From: Natronohydrobacter thiooxidans
Lineage (GTDB): Bacteria; Pseudomonadota; Alphaproteobacteria; Rhodobacterales; Rhodobacteraceae
Direction: 5' to 3'
NCBI RefSeq assembly: GCF_001884735.1
Contig: NZ_MJAP01000007.1
Location: 1-32,882 of the forward strand
Length of the DNA: 32,882 bases
Made by a program: the position numbers and the translations under genes. The first letter of the stretch is position 1; each line of letters starts with the position of its first letter. The notes below the pieces were generated by a model, which had not been told where the DNA came from, made no database searches, and saw only the letters and a program-made list of their open reading frames with translations. This document shows, one piece after another, positions 23,140-31,485 of the stretch.

Positions 23140-24726
23140 ATGGATCTTTCCCTACCCTATCCGTCAAAACGTGCGCCTGTCATGGCGCGCAACATCATCA
23201 GTACCTCGCAGCCTCTGGCGACGCAGGCCGGGTTGCAGATGCTGCAGGCGGGAGGCAATGCTGTCGACGCGGCGCTGGCGGCTGCGATCACGCTTACTGT
23301 CGTAGAGCCGACCGGAAATGGATTGGGAAGTGATGCCTTCGCGATTGTTCATGATGGCACAAAACTTCACGGGCTGAATGCATCAGGGCGCGCGCCTGCT
23401 GCATGGACCCCTGAACGGTTCGCCGGACAAGCCCAAATGCCGCGCAACGGGTGGGAATCTGTGACCGTACCCGGTGCTGTTTCGGCCTGGGTTGCCCTGT
23501 CCGATCGGTTCGGCAAGCTTCCATTCGAGCAACTTTTCGAACCTGCAATCGGCTATGCCCGCAACGGGTTTGCTGTCTCGCCCATTATTGCCGGTCTTTG
23601 GCAATCAGGTGCTGAACAGCACAAGGATCAACCGGGATTCAGGGAAGCCTTCATGCCCGAAGGACGTGCCCCGAAAGCAGGCGAAATCTACCGCAATGAG
23701 AATATGGCGCGTAGTCTTGAAGCGATTGCGCAAAGCAAGGGCGAGAGTTTCTACAGGGGTGAACTTGCGGAAAAAATGGTCGCTTTCGCTCAGGAACATG
23801 ATGCGGCACTGTCGCTTGAAGACCTTGCTGCCAATGCGCCGGACTGGACCGGCACCGTTGCGCAAGATTACCGAGATGTCAAGGCACATGAAATCCCGCC
23901 AAACGGCCAGGGCATCGCCGCATTGATCGCGCTTGGTATCCTGCAGCATACTGACGTGGCAGAGCATGGGCCCGACAGCCCTGAAGCGATTCACCTTCAG
24001 ATCGAAGCAATGAAGCTGGCATTGGCGGATGTCTATGCCAATGTCGGTGATCCGGCGACGATGGTTGTGTCCTCCGAACAGTTGCTCGATCCCGACTACC
24101 ACGCGGAACGCGCCAAACTGATTACGCACGGACTGGCTGGAGATCCCGGACATGGTTTGCCCAAACCCAGCGGGACGGTATATCTGTGCGCAGCCGACGC
24201 GGATGGGTGCATGGTGTCATTTATCCAGTCGAATTACAGCGGGTTCGGGTCAGGGGTCGTCGTGCCCGGCACTGGGATCAGTCTTCAAAACCGTGGCAGT
24301 GGCTTCTCGCTGGAACCGGGTCACCCCAACCTCGTTGGCCCCGGCAAGCGCCCGTTCCATACGATCATTCCCGGTTTTCTGACCCGCGCGGGCCAGCCTC
24401 TGACCGCACTGGGGGTCATGGGTGGCCCCATTCAGGCACAGGGGCATATGCAGGTGGTTGTTCGTATGGTTCTTTACAACCAGAACCCACAAGCCGCGAT
24501 TGACGCCCCAAGGTGGCGTATGATGTCCGGGCGTTCGGTCGCGATGGAAACCTCTTTCGATCCTGCCACGATTGCTCAGCTTCGCGACTGGGGCCATGAG
24601 ATTTCTCTGAACCCGCCCGAAGCGGCCTTTGGCTTTGGTGGTGCTCAGATCGTTCACCGAATGGATAACGGTCACTATATCGCGGGCTCTGATCCGCGCA
24701 AAGACGGGCATGCCGCTGGTTTCTGA
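23140..24726 (+). CDS. gamma-glutamyltransferase-family Ntn hydrolase, YwrD-like (GGT2)
   Basis: A 528-residue GGT-fold protein without a signal peptide. It differs clearly from the other two in the window. The nucleophile is predicted at T346 in SGTVYLCAA, as in YwrD-like members. The region corresponding to the R114 motif reads NASGRAPAA (80-88), and the end region has KRPFHTIIPGF and VMGGPIQAQGHMQV. GGNAVDAA is at about 38-45. The start at 23140 is chosen because GGAG lies eight bases upstream; a longer in-frame start at 23098 lacks one. Classical gamma-glutamyl-binding residues are absent, so substrate and reaction are uncertain. It is about 218 bp after RidA, so possibly has its own promoter. 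Confidence 0.88.
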   Translation: MDLSLPYPSKRAPVMARNIISTSQPLATQAGLQMLQAGGNAVDAALAAAITLTVVEPTGNGLGSDAFAIVHDGTKLHGLNASGRAPAAWTPERFAGQAQMPRNGWESVTVPGAVSAWVALSDRFGKLPFEQLFEPAIGYARNGFAVSPIIAGLWQSGAEQHKDQPGFREAFMPEGRAPKAGEIYRNENMARSLEAIAQSKGESFYRGELAEKMVAFAQEHDAALSLEDLAANAPDWTGTVAQDYRDVKAHEIPPNGQGIAALIALGILQHTDVAEHGPDSPEAIHLQIEAMKLALADVYANVGDPATMVVSSEQLLDPDYHAERAKLITHGLAGDPGHGLPKPSGTVYLCAADADGCMVSFIQSNYSGFGSGVVVPGTGISLQNRGSGFSLEPGHPNLVGPGKRPFHTIIPGFLTRAGQPLTALGVMGGPIQAQGHMQVVVRMVLYNQNPQAAIDAPRWRMMSGRSVAMETSFDPATIAQLRDWGHEISLNPPEAAFGFGGAQIVHRMDNGHYIAGSDPRKDGHAAGF

Positions 24727-24849
24727 CAATTCCGCCCTTTCGGACAGGCGGGGTGAGAGGTGGATTTCAGTCATTACTGACCCTACGGGCCGTTCTGCCG
24801 GGCTTTCTGGCTTGGGTATCAGGCCGTATTAGGCAAGAACGGAACGGCT

Positions 24850-25677
24850 ATGGACCTTCTTACACCTGAATTCTTGACGATTGCGGTGACCTTGCTGGTC
24901 GCTGGTGCTTTGACAGGCGTGTTGGCAGGGCTGTTTGGCGTCGGAGGCGGTGCGCTGATGGTTCCGGTTTTGTACGAGGTCTTCGGCGTGCTGAATGTCC
25001 CCGATGAAACGCGTATGCCTCTGGCCGTCGGCACGTCGCTGGCAATCATCATTCCGACCTCGATCCGCTCCTATCTGAGCCATCGCGCGCGCGGCGCGGT
25101 TGATGAGGCATTGTTGCGGGTCTGGGCTGTCCCAATCGTGCTGGGCGTGGTCGCGGGTGCAGTTCTTGCGCGATACGCACCGGCGCTTGTGTTCCAACTG
25201 GTGTTTGTCGTTGTCGCTGGTGTTAATGCGGTCAAGCTGATGTCAGGCACGAAACGCTGGGACGTTGCCACGGATCTGCCGACCGGCGCAGCATTGCGGG
25301 CCTATGGCGGGGTGATCGGATTCTTGTCATCGCTCATGGGGATCGGGGGCGGGCAGATCGCCAATATCATCATGACCACTCATGGCCGCGCCATTCATCA
25401 GGCTGTCGCGACATCAGCCGGAATAGGCGTGCTGATCTCGGTGCCCGGCGCGATAGGCTATATGCTGGCCGGATGGGGGCAGCCGGGTCTGCCGGCAGAT
25501 GCAATTGGCTTTGTCTCATTTATGGGCTTCATACTTTTCGTCCCCACAACCTTGTTGACCGCGAATTTAGGCGTCCGGCTGGCCCATAGCCTGTCTCGTA
25601 GGGCATTAGAACTTGCATTCGGGGTCTTTCTGTCGATTGTCTGCCTGCGCTTCCTCTATGCCATTCTGGTGGGATAG
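24850..25677 (+). CDS. TSUP/TauE-SafE-family membrane transporter
   Basis: A 275-residue membrane protein with about eight segments in two related halves. Each half has the family motif: GLFGVGGGALMVPVL near residue 28 and SSLMGIGGGQIANII near 161. TauE/SafE proteins move sulfite, sulfoacetate, sulfolactate or other small organic anions, usually outward. In this setting it may remove an end product of module A, but neither substrate nor direction can be read from sequence. It ends module A, facing the IclR gene. Confidence 0.88.
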   Translation: MDLLTPEFLTIAVTLLVAGALTGVLAGLFGVGGGALMVPVLYEVFGVLNVPDETRMPLAVGTSLAIIIPTSIRSYLSHRARGAVDEALLRVWAVPIVLGVVAGAVLARYAPALVFQLVFVVVAGVNAVKLMSGTKRWDVATDLPTGAALRAYGGVIGFLSSLMGIGGGQIANIIMTTHGRAIHQAVATSAGIGVLISVPGAIGYMLAGWGQPGLPADAIGFVSFMGFILFVPTTLLTANLGVRLAHSLSRRALELAFGVFLSIVCLRFLYAILVG

Positions 25678-25755
25678 AGGTTCACTCGCGTTCAACCAAA
25701 GCCTTATGACATCCGGTTCAACCCGGCCCATATGCTGGGCCATTGAACCTGCATC

Positions 25756-26595
25756 TTAGAACTCTGGCGATCCGCTTTTGGAAATGGCCCTTGCGGTTTC
25801 GACAACGACCGGGGCCAGTTCTTCAATCAGCCGCTCTGGCGTCCAGCGAGGCGACGCCACAGCAATATTGACTGCGGCAACGACCCGGCCGTCAGGGCGG
25901 AATATGGGCGCGGCCACAGACAGGTCGCCTGAAAAATACTCTTGCAAAGCGGTCTCATATCCATTCCGCCTGACGCTCTGAAGCCGTTCTCTGATGGCAT
26001 CGGGATCAGTGATCGTATGCTCTGTATAGGCGGGAAGGGGGCTTGTGGACAGGATGCTTTCAACCAAATCTTCGGGAAGATAGGCCAGCATCGCCCGCCC
26101 CGGCGAAGTGCAGAACAGCGGAAGCCGCGATCCGATTACCAGATCGGCGCTGATAACCGTGGTACTGGTGATACGCGATACAAAGATGATCTGATCAGTG
26201 TCCCTTCGGGTCAGGTTCACAGTTTCGCCTGTGAGTCGACTGGCTTCGCGCAGATGCGGAAAAGCTGCGCTGACAAGCGGGTCATTGCGCAGATAGGCAC
26301 AGGCGAAATCTAGCATGCTCGCGGACAGACGATAGCGCCGCGTTGATGCATCCTGCTGTAAATAACCCAAAGCCCAGAGGGTATGGACAAAACGCTGTGC
26401 TGCACTGCGACCGATACCTGCGCGCTCGGAAATTTCGGCGAGTGACAGAGCCGCGCCCCGTTCCTGAAACGCATAAAGCACAGAGAAAGCCTTGCGCACA
26501 GAGCCGACATACAGGCGCTCGTCTTTCTCAGAGGGTTCGGGCGGCTCCACGGCAAGCTCATGTATTTCTTTGGCCGCCGCACTTTCAATAACCAT
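25756..26595 (-). CDS. IclR-family regulator
   Basis: A 279-residue IclR-type regulator. The N-terminal helix-turn-helix is about residues 28-90 (SVRKAFSVLYAF, LSLAEISERAGIGRSAAQRFVHTLWALGYL). The effector domain continues to the end with SPGRAMLAYLP (about 188) and the NIAVASPR segment. The ATG at 26595 is chosen because AGGGA lies just upstream; the longer frame to 26775 overlaps the divergent TctB gene. It is divergent from TctB-TctA-TctC and likely controls module B, with the ligand being the imported compound or a breakdown product. Confidence 0.9.
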   Translation of the reverse strand: MVIESAAAKEIHELAVEPPEPSEKDERLYVGSVRKAFSVLYAFQERGAALSLAEISERAGIGRSAAQRFVHTLWALGYLQQDASTRRYRLSASMLDFACAYLRNDPLVSAAFPHLREASRLTGETVNLTRRDTDQIIFVSRITSTTVISADLVIGSRLPLFCTSPGRAMLAYLPEDLVESILSTSPLPAYTEHTITDPDAIRERLQSVRRNGYETALQEYFSGDLSVAAPIFRPDGRVVAAVNIAVASPRWTPERLIEELAPVVVETARAISKSGSPEF

Positions 26596-26641
26596 CTTTG
26601 TCCCTTTTCGAGCCTTTTCTTTCGGATCCCGCCTCTCGTGA

Positions 26642-26690
26642 TTGACAGGTGAGATTTCCGAATCTATCGTAAAACAATTATTATTAATTG
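26642..26690 (+). promoter_or_regulatory. candidate promoter and IclR operator of module B
   Basis: TTGACA (26642-26647), a 17-base spacer and TATCGT (26665-26670) form a good sigma-70-like promoter reading toward TctB. Directly downstream is the dyad CAATTA-TTAT-TAATTG (26675-26690), well placed for control by the divergent IclR protein. Confidence 0.6.
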
Positions 26691-26717
26691 CATACCAATT
26701 TCTGAGGAGTTGGCAAG

Positions 26718-27182
26718 ATGCAGAAACTGGTAAATCGTGATGTGATCGGCGCAGGCGTTCTTGTGCTGTTTTCAATCGCCGCCTGGCGGCAGGCCGCCGC
26801 CTTGCCCAGTCAGGCAGGAATGTTCCCGCGCCTGATCATCGCTCTGCTTTTGGGGTTTTCGCTCATCTACCTCCTGCGCTCCCTTTGGCAAGCCAGATCG
26901 GTCGCTCAGGATACGCCGTTCTTCAGCAATCTGCTGCGCTTTTCTTTGGCTTTGATGCTGACGGTGATTTATGTCCTCATCTTTCCGCGCATCGGGTTTT
27001 TCACCACAACATTCATCTTCATTCCGGTCTTCGCCTTCACCATCGGCGCGCGGCGCATGAAAAGCGCGTTTCTGGCATCTGCGGTTTTCACCCTTGGTGC
27101 CTGGTTCATCTTCGTCGTGCTGCTTGACCGTAGGCTGCCACCTGAATGGATCGTTACCGCACTGACCGGAGGTGCAAATTGA
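26718..27182 (+). CDS. tctB: tripartite tricarboxylate transporter small membrane subunit (TctB), module B
   Basis: A 154-residue membrane protein with about four hydrophobic segments: residues 9-30, 37-55, 74-96 and 98-140. It matches the TctB topology and position. The start has GAGGAG eight bases upstream. Here TctB precedes TctA and TctC, whereas in module A the order is TctC-TctB-TctA, so the two transporters were not copied as one block without rearrangement. Confidence 0.87.
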   Translation: MQKLVNRDVIGAGVLVLFSIAAWRQAAALPSQAGMFPRLIIALLLGFSLIYLLRSLWQARSVAQDTPFFSNLLRFSLALMLTVIYVLIFPRIGFFTTTFIFIPVFAFTIGARRMKSAFLASAVFTLGAWFIFVVLLDRRLPPEWIVTALTGGAN

Positions 27183-28678
27183 TCGCGGATATTCTGGGGG
27201 CCGCCGTCGCTCTGATGGCTGTAGATATCATTCTGGCGATGGTGCTGGGCACATTGGTCGGTATCATAGTCGGCGCTCTGCCCGGTCTTACAACGACGAT
27301 TGGGCTGGCCATCCTGATCCCGCTGTCTTTCGGTCTCAGCCCTCTGGTGGCATTGGGTCTGATGGCCGGGCTCTATAACGGTTCAATGTATGGCGGGGCG
27401 ATACCGGCAGTCCTGCTGAACATCCCCGGCACGCCCGCCGCCATCGCCACGACTTTCGATGGCCACCCCATGACGCAGCAGGGAAATGCCGCGTCTGCTT
27501 TGCGGATCGCTTGTGTTTCCTCTGCTATGGGCGGGTTCATCTCGGCCTTGGCATTGCTGCTGCTGGCACCACCGCTTTCGCTGGTAACGCTGGCCTTCGG
27601 TCCGCCCGAATATTTCTGGATCGCGGCCTTCGGGCTGGTCTCTATCGCGGTCCTGATCGGCGGTGACCCGATCAAGGGCATTCTGAGTGCTTTGCTGGGC
27701 TTGCTGATTTCAAGCGTCGGCATGGATACTGTGACCGGGCGGAACCGGTTTTCCTTCGGCAATCTGGAACTGGTCGATGGTGTCAGCATTGTCGTGGTGC
27801 TGATAGGTCTGTTTGCACTACCCCGTGTGCTGCAAATGGCCGAGGATGCAACACTGACCGGCGTGCGGGTCGCGGATCTGAAGATCGGCAAAGGTGACGG
27901 CAAACCCGTCGCATTCGGCCCGCTGATCCCGACATGGATCCGCTCAAGCGTGATCGGTGTCATGGTTGGCATCCTGCCGGGGGCGGGTGGAAATATCGCG
28001 GCCTTTCTCAGTTATAATGAGGCCAAGCGCTCAGATCGCGAACCAGACAGTTTTGGCAAGGGCAATCCAAAAGGCGTGGCGGCAGCCGAAACCGGAAACA
28101 GCTCTGACAATGCGGCTTCGCTGATCCCGACCCTGACGCTGGGCGTGCCGGGAAATGCCATTGCGGCGCTGATCATGGGGGGGTTGCTTGTCCATGGCAT
28201 GCAACCCGGCCCGTCGCTGTTTCGCGATAACGGCGAAATCGTCTACGGCTTTGTCTTGCAGATGATGATCACTTCTGTCTTGCTTTTTGCGTTGGGTGGC
28301 ATGGTCGCCACGCGCCTGTTTGCGCAGGTGTTGTGCGTGCCGCAGGTGATGCTGGCACCGATGATCGTCGCGCTGATGTGCCTTGGGCTATATACTGTCA
28401 ATAACAGCCAGTTCGAGCTGTTTATGATGATCGGCTTTGGCGTCTTTGGCTATGTGCTGACGAAAATTAACTTTCCCCTGCCTCCTATGATCCTCGGTGT
28501 CATCCTTGGGGGCATGGCGGAACAGAACCTGCGCACAGCATTGCTTATTTCGCGCGGCGATTGGTGGCACCTGCTCGCAAGTCCGATTTCAAAAGGTCTC
28601 GCAGCGCTGGTTGTGCTTGTTCTTCTGATCCCACTTTACCGACTGATCCGCAGCCGACATACGGGTCCGGCCCTCTAG
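27179..28678 (+). CDS. tctA: tripartite tricarboxylate transporter large membrane subunit (TctA), module B
   Basis: A 499-residue TctA protein with about 10-12 membrane segments. Conserved TctA motifs are seen: GALPGLTTTIGLAILIPLSF near residue 32, YGGAIPAVLLNIPG near 71, and ILPGAGGNIAAFLSYNEAKR near 263. The start is a TTG at 27179, supported by GGAGG six bases upstream and by a four-base overlap (TTGA) with the TctB stop, implying coupled translation. A longer ATG start at 27146 would lie well inside tctB and adds a non-membrane, Arg-rich tail atypical of the family. Confidence 0.92.
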   Translation: MIADILGAAVALMAVDIILAMVLGTLVGIIVGALPGLTTTIGLAILIPLSFGLSPLVALGLMAGLYNGSMYGGAIPAVLLNIPGTPAAIATTFDGHPMTQQGNAASALRIACVSSAMGGFISALALLLLAPPLSLVTLAFGPPEYFWIAAFGLVSIAVLIGGDPIKGILSALLGLLISSVGMDTVTGRNRFSFGNLELVDGVSIVVVLIGLFALPRVLQMAEDATLTGVRVADLKIGKGDGKPVAFGPLIPTWIRSSVIGVMVGILPGAGGNIAAFLSYNEAKRSDREPDSFGKGNPKGVAAAETGNSSDNAASLIPTLTLGVPGNAIAALIMGGLLVHGMQPGPSLFRDNGEIVYGFVLQMMITSVLLFALGGMVATRLFAQVLCVPQVMLAPMIVALMCLGLYTVNNSQFELFMMIGFGVFGYVLTKINFPLPPMILGVILGGMAEQNLRTALLISRGDWWHLLASPISKGLAALVVLVLLIPLYRLIRSRHTGPAL

Positions 28679-28756
28679 GATTGAAAAGCGTTCCTGCAAT
28701 CCGGTGCACTGGCAGGGAAAACAAAAACGCACTGCACCATAACAGGGAGTATACCA

Positions 28757-29722
28757 ATGAAACCACTCAGTCTAATACTTGCCCCGGTACTTCTGAGCCT
28801 CTCCGGGACTACGGCCATTGCGCAGGCAGACTATCCGTCTCGCCAGATAGAGTTGTTGGTGGGCTTTTCAGCGGGGGGTGCACTGGACATTCTGGCACGG
28901 CAGGCGGCGCCATTTCTGGAAAAGCATCTGGGTGGCGGGGATGTCGTCGTCATCAACAGACCGGGGGCAGGGGGCGCATTGATGCAGACCCAGCTCGCAG
29001 GGGCAAACCCTGACGGCTATACATTGGGCCTGCTGTCAATGCCCGGCGTCGTTACTGTGTTGTTCGGTGGGGATGTCGATTATGAGATCGAAGATTTCGA
29101 ATACAGCGGCACCTTTACGTTTGAGCCACACAGCGTGATGGTCGGAATGGATACACCATTCGAGACACCGGCAGACCTGATTGCCGCCGCGCGCGAGCGG
29201 CCGGGCGAGGTCACGCTCGGTGGCGCAGGGATCGGGTCTGCGGCGCATCTGGCCGCGTTGGTTCTGGAACGTGCGGCTGACGTCAAATTCGCCTTCATTC
29301 CGTCCCCCGGTGCGGCTGAAATGCAAAATCAGGTCATGGGCGGGCATATTGACGGTGGCGTCACCACAATCAGTTCCGCCTATAGCCGCCATCAGGAGCA
29401 ACAGGCCCGTGTGATCGGTACCCTGTCATCCGAGCGGACATCGGTTGCGCCCGACATCGCGACCTTTGCGGAAGCGGGCTATGACGTCGAATGGGGGGCG
29501 TTGCGGGGCATCGCAGCACCCAAAGGAACCCCGCCAGAGATCATGGACAAGATCACCGAGGCGATCCGCCTAACGCTGGACGACCCGGAATTCCAGCAAA
29601 TCGCTGCCCAGAACAATATGCTTCTGCATTTTATGGATGGTGACAGGTTTGAAGCGAACGTCCGTGATATTTATTCCAACCTAGAAGAAATTTGGGCTGA
29701 AGAGCCGTGGATTGAAGAATAA
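28757..29722 (+). CDS. tctC: tripartite tricarboxylate transporter substrate-binding protein (TctC/Bug), module B
   Basis: A 321-residue exported binding protein. The signal peptide (about 1-22) ends AIA before QADYPSRQIELLVGFSAGGALD, the Bug-family opening. The motif NRPGAGGALM is near residue 73. Ribosome site GGGAG lies seven bases before the ATG. Only the usual family motifs are clearly shared with the module A TctC, so the two may bind different ligands or have diverged. It is followed by a strong hairpin. Confidence 0.92.
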   Translation: MKPLSLILAPVLLSLSGTTAIAQADYPSRQIELLVGFSAGGALDILARQAAPFLEKHLGGGDVVVINRPGAGGALMQTQLAGANPDGYTLGLLSMPGVVTVLFGGDVDYEIEDFEYSGTFTFEPHSVMVGMDTPFETPADLIAAARERPGEVTLGGAGIGSAAHLAALVLERAADVKFAFIPSPGAAEMQNQVMGGHIDGGVTTISSAYSRHQEQQARVIGTLSSERTSVAPDIATFAEAGYDVEWGALRGIAAPKGTPPEIMDKITEAIRLTLDDPEFQQIAAQNNMLLHFMDGDRFEANVRDIYSNLEEIWAEEPWIEE

Positions 29723-29739
29723 TCATATAACGCACTCGT

Positions 29740-29760
29740 CGGGCTGCTCCGGGCAGCCCG
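29740..29760 (+). terminator. hairpin after tctC, module B
   Basis: CGGGCTGC (29740-29747) and GCAGCCCG (29753-29760) form a perfect 8-bp stem with a 5-base loop. No T-run follows, and the next gene starts 33 bp later. It probably protects or attenuates the transcript. Confidence 0.65.
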
Positions 29761-29792
29761 CGACCTCACATCTCCTGAATGGATATTTCTGA

Positions 29793-31478
29793 ATGTCCCA
29801 GTATCGCCCGGTTCTCTATGGCCGCACACACGCGGTGTCGTCTGGCCACGCCCTCGCCACCCATGCTGCCGCTGAAATTCTGCGCGACGGGGGCAATGCG
29901 ATAGATGCGGGCGTTGCCGCTGGTATCGCACTTGGCGTGCTTGAATCCGAACTGGTCAGTATTGCGGGGGTTGCGCCGATTATCCTCTATAGCGCAGAGC
30001 ATGATCATGTCGTGACGATCAGCGGGGTAGGAAACTGGCCCGCACTTACCAACCCAGAGGTCTTTGTCAGGGAACACGATGGGAAGATCCCGGTAGGTGT
30101 ATTGAGAACCGTAGTGCCTGCCGCACCGGATGCATGGATCACTGCGCTGAACCGTTACGGCACTATGAATTTCGACGAGGTCGCGCATTTCGCCATCGAT
30201 TTCGCCGCGAACGGGTTTCACATGTATCCGCTGATGGCAGAGCTTATCGGCAAGAACCGCAGTAATTTCGAGCGCTTCGCGTCCAATGCAGAGATTTACC
30301 TGCCTGACGGCGATGTTCCGAAGGTTGGAGAGCTGTTTCTCCAGACGGATCTGGCCCGGTCCTTGCAGTTCATGGCAGACGAGGCGCGCGCTGGCGCAAA
30401 GCGCGGTGGGCGCAGGGCAGGGCTAGCGGCGGCGCGCGACGCCTTTTATCGTGGGGATTTAGCGCGCGCGATACTGGCGCATCAGCAAGCCGAGGGCGGA
30501 TGGCTGCGCGCTGACGATCTGGAAAAGTTCCATGTGGATATTGAAGAACCCTTACAGGTTGTTTTTCGTGGGGTCGATGTCTATGGCTGTGGCGCATGGT
30601 GTCAGGGCCCGCTTTTGCTGGAAATGCTGAAGATACTGGAACCTCTGGATTTGCCGGGGCTTGGCCATAATAGCGCAGATTACCTGCACGTTCTGGCAGA
30701 GACCATCAAATTGGGCGCGGCCGATCGCGAGCGATTTCTGGGCGATCCGCGCCAAGTGGATGTGCCCCTTGCACATATCCTGTCCGATGGCTTTGCCGCA
30801 CAACGCCGCGCTTGTATCGACATGACCCGCGCCACGCCCGCAATGCCCGACCCCGGTGATAGTCCCGCCGCAGAGCCACCGGTCGAAGGGCAAATGGACA
30901 CAAGCTATGTGTGCGTCGTGGATCGGGTCGGCAATGTCTTTTCTGCTACGCCCAGCGATTCCTCTTACAATGTGCCAGTCGTGCCGGGCCTTGGTTTTGT
31001 CGTGTCCGGTCGGGGGTCACAATCCTGGGTGGATACGTCTCATCCATCCGCAGTCGCGCCGGGCAGACGACCAAGACTTACACCCAATCCGGCCTTGGCG
31101 ATGACGGCAGGCACCATCATCCCGTTCGGTTCCCCCGGCGGTGATGTGCAGACGCAGGCTATGCTACAGGTTTTGCTGAATCGTCTGGTATTCGGTATGG
31201 ATGTCCAGTCGGCGGTTGATGCACCACGCATAGCCTCGTACAGCTTTCCGTCGTCTTTCGCGCCGCATGAAAGTGAACCGGGTGTCCTGCGGGTCGAAGC
31301 GCGGATTGCTGAAACAACGCGTGTGGATCTGGCCGGTCGCGGGCATCTGGTTGTCGACTGGCCCGACTCCACATGGCTGGCCGGATCAGTCTCGATGATC
31401 GCTGCCGATCGTACTCCCGCAATAACCCTGCGCGCCGCTGCCGACCACCGTCGGGCGGGCTACGCACAGGCATGGTAG
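29793..31478 (+). CDS. gamma-glutamyltransferase-family Ntn hydrolase, module B (GGT3)
   Basis: A 561-residue GGT-fold protein without signal peptide, clearly a paralog of GGT1 at 20808. Both share RTVVPAAPDAWITAL, CGxWCQGPxL, HNSADYxH and MPDPGD blocks. The nucleophile is predicted at T370 in QMDTSYVCV. The classical substrate-binding Arg region reads GVGNWP (78-83) and the di-Ser region reads RPRLTPNP, so gamma-glutamyl binding as in E. coli GGT is unlikely. GSPGGD is kept here, unlike GSPGND in GGT1. The ribosome site is weak. It is followed eight bases later by the DadA-like flavoenzyme. Confidence 0.88.
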   Translation: MSQYRPVLYGRTHAVSSGHALATHAAAEILRDGGNAIDAGVAAGIALGVLESELVSIAGVAPIILYSAEHDHVVTISGVGNWPALTNPEVFVREHDGKIPVGVLRTVVPAAPDAWITALNRYGTMNFDEVAHFAIDFAANGFHMYPLMAELIGKNRSNFERFASNAEIYLPDGDVPKVGELFLQTDLARSLQFMADEARAGAKRGGRRAGLAAARDAFYRGDLARAILAHQQAEGGWLRADDLEKFHVDIEEPLQVVFRGVDVYGCGAWCQGPLLLEMLKILEPLDLPGLGHNSADYLHVLAETIKLGAADRERFLGDPRQVDVPLAHILSDGFAAQRRACIDMTRATPAMPDPGDSPAAEPPVEGQMDTSYVCVVDRVGNVFSATPSDSSYNVPVVPGLGFVVSGRGSQSWVDTSHPSAVAPGRRPRLTPNPALAMTAGTIIPFGSPGGDVQTQAMLQVLLNRLVFGMDVQSAVDAPRIASYSFPSSFAPHESEPGVLRVEARIAETTRVDLAGRGHLVVDWPDSTWLAGSVSMIAADRTPAITLRAAADHRRAGYAQAW

Positions 31479-31485
31479 GCAAAAG

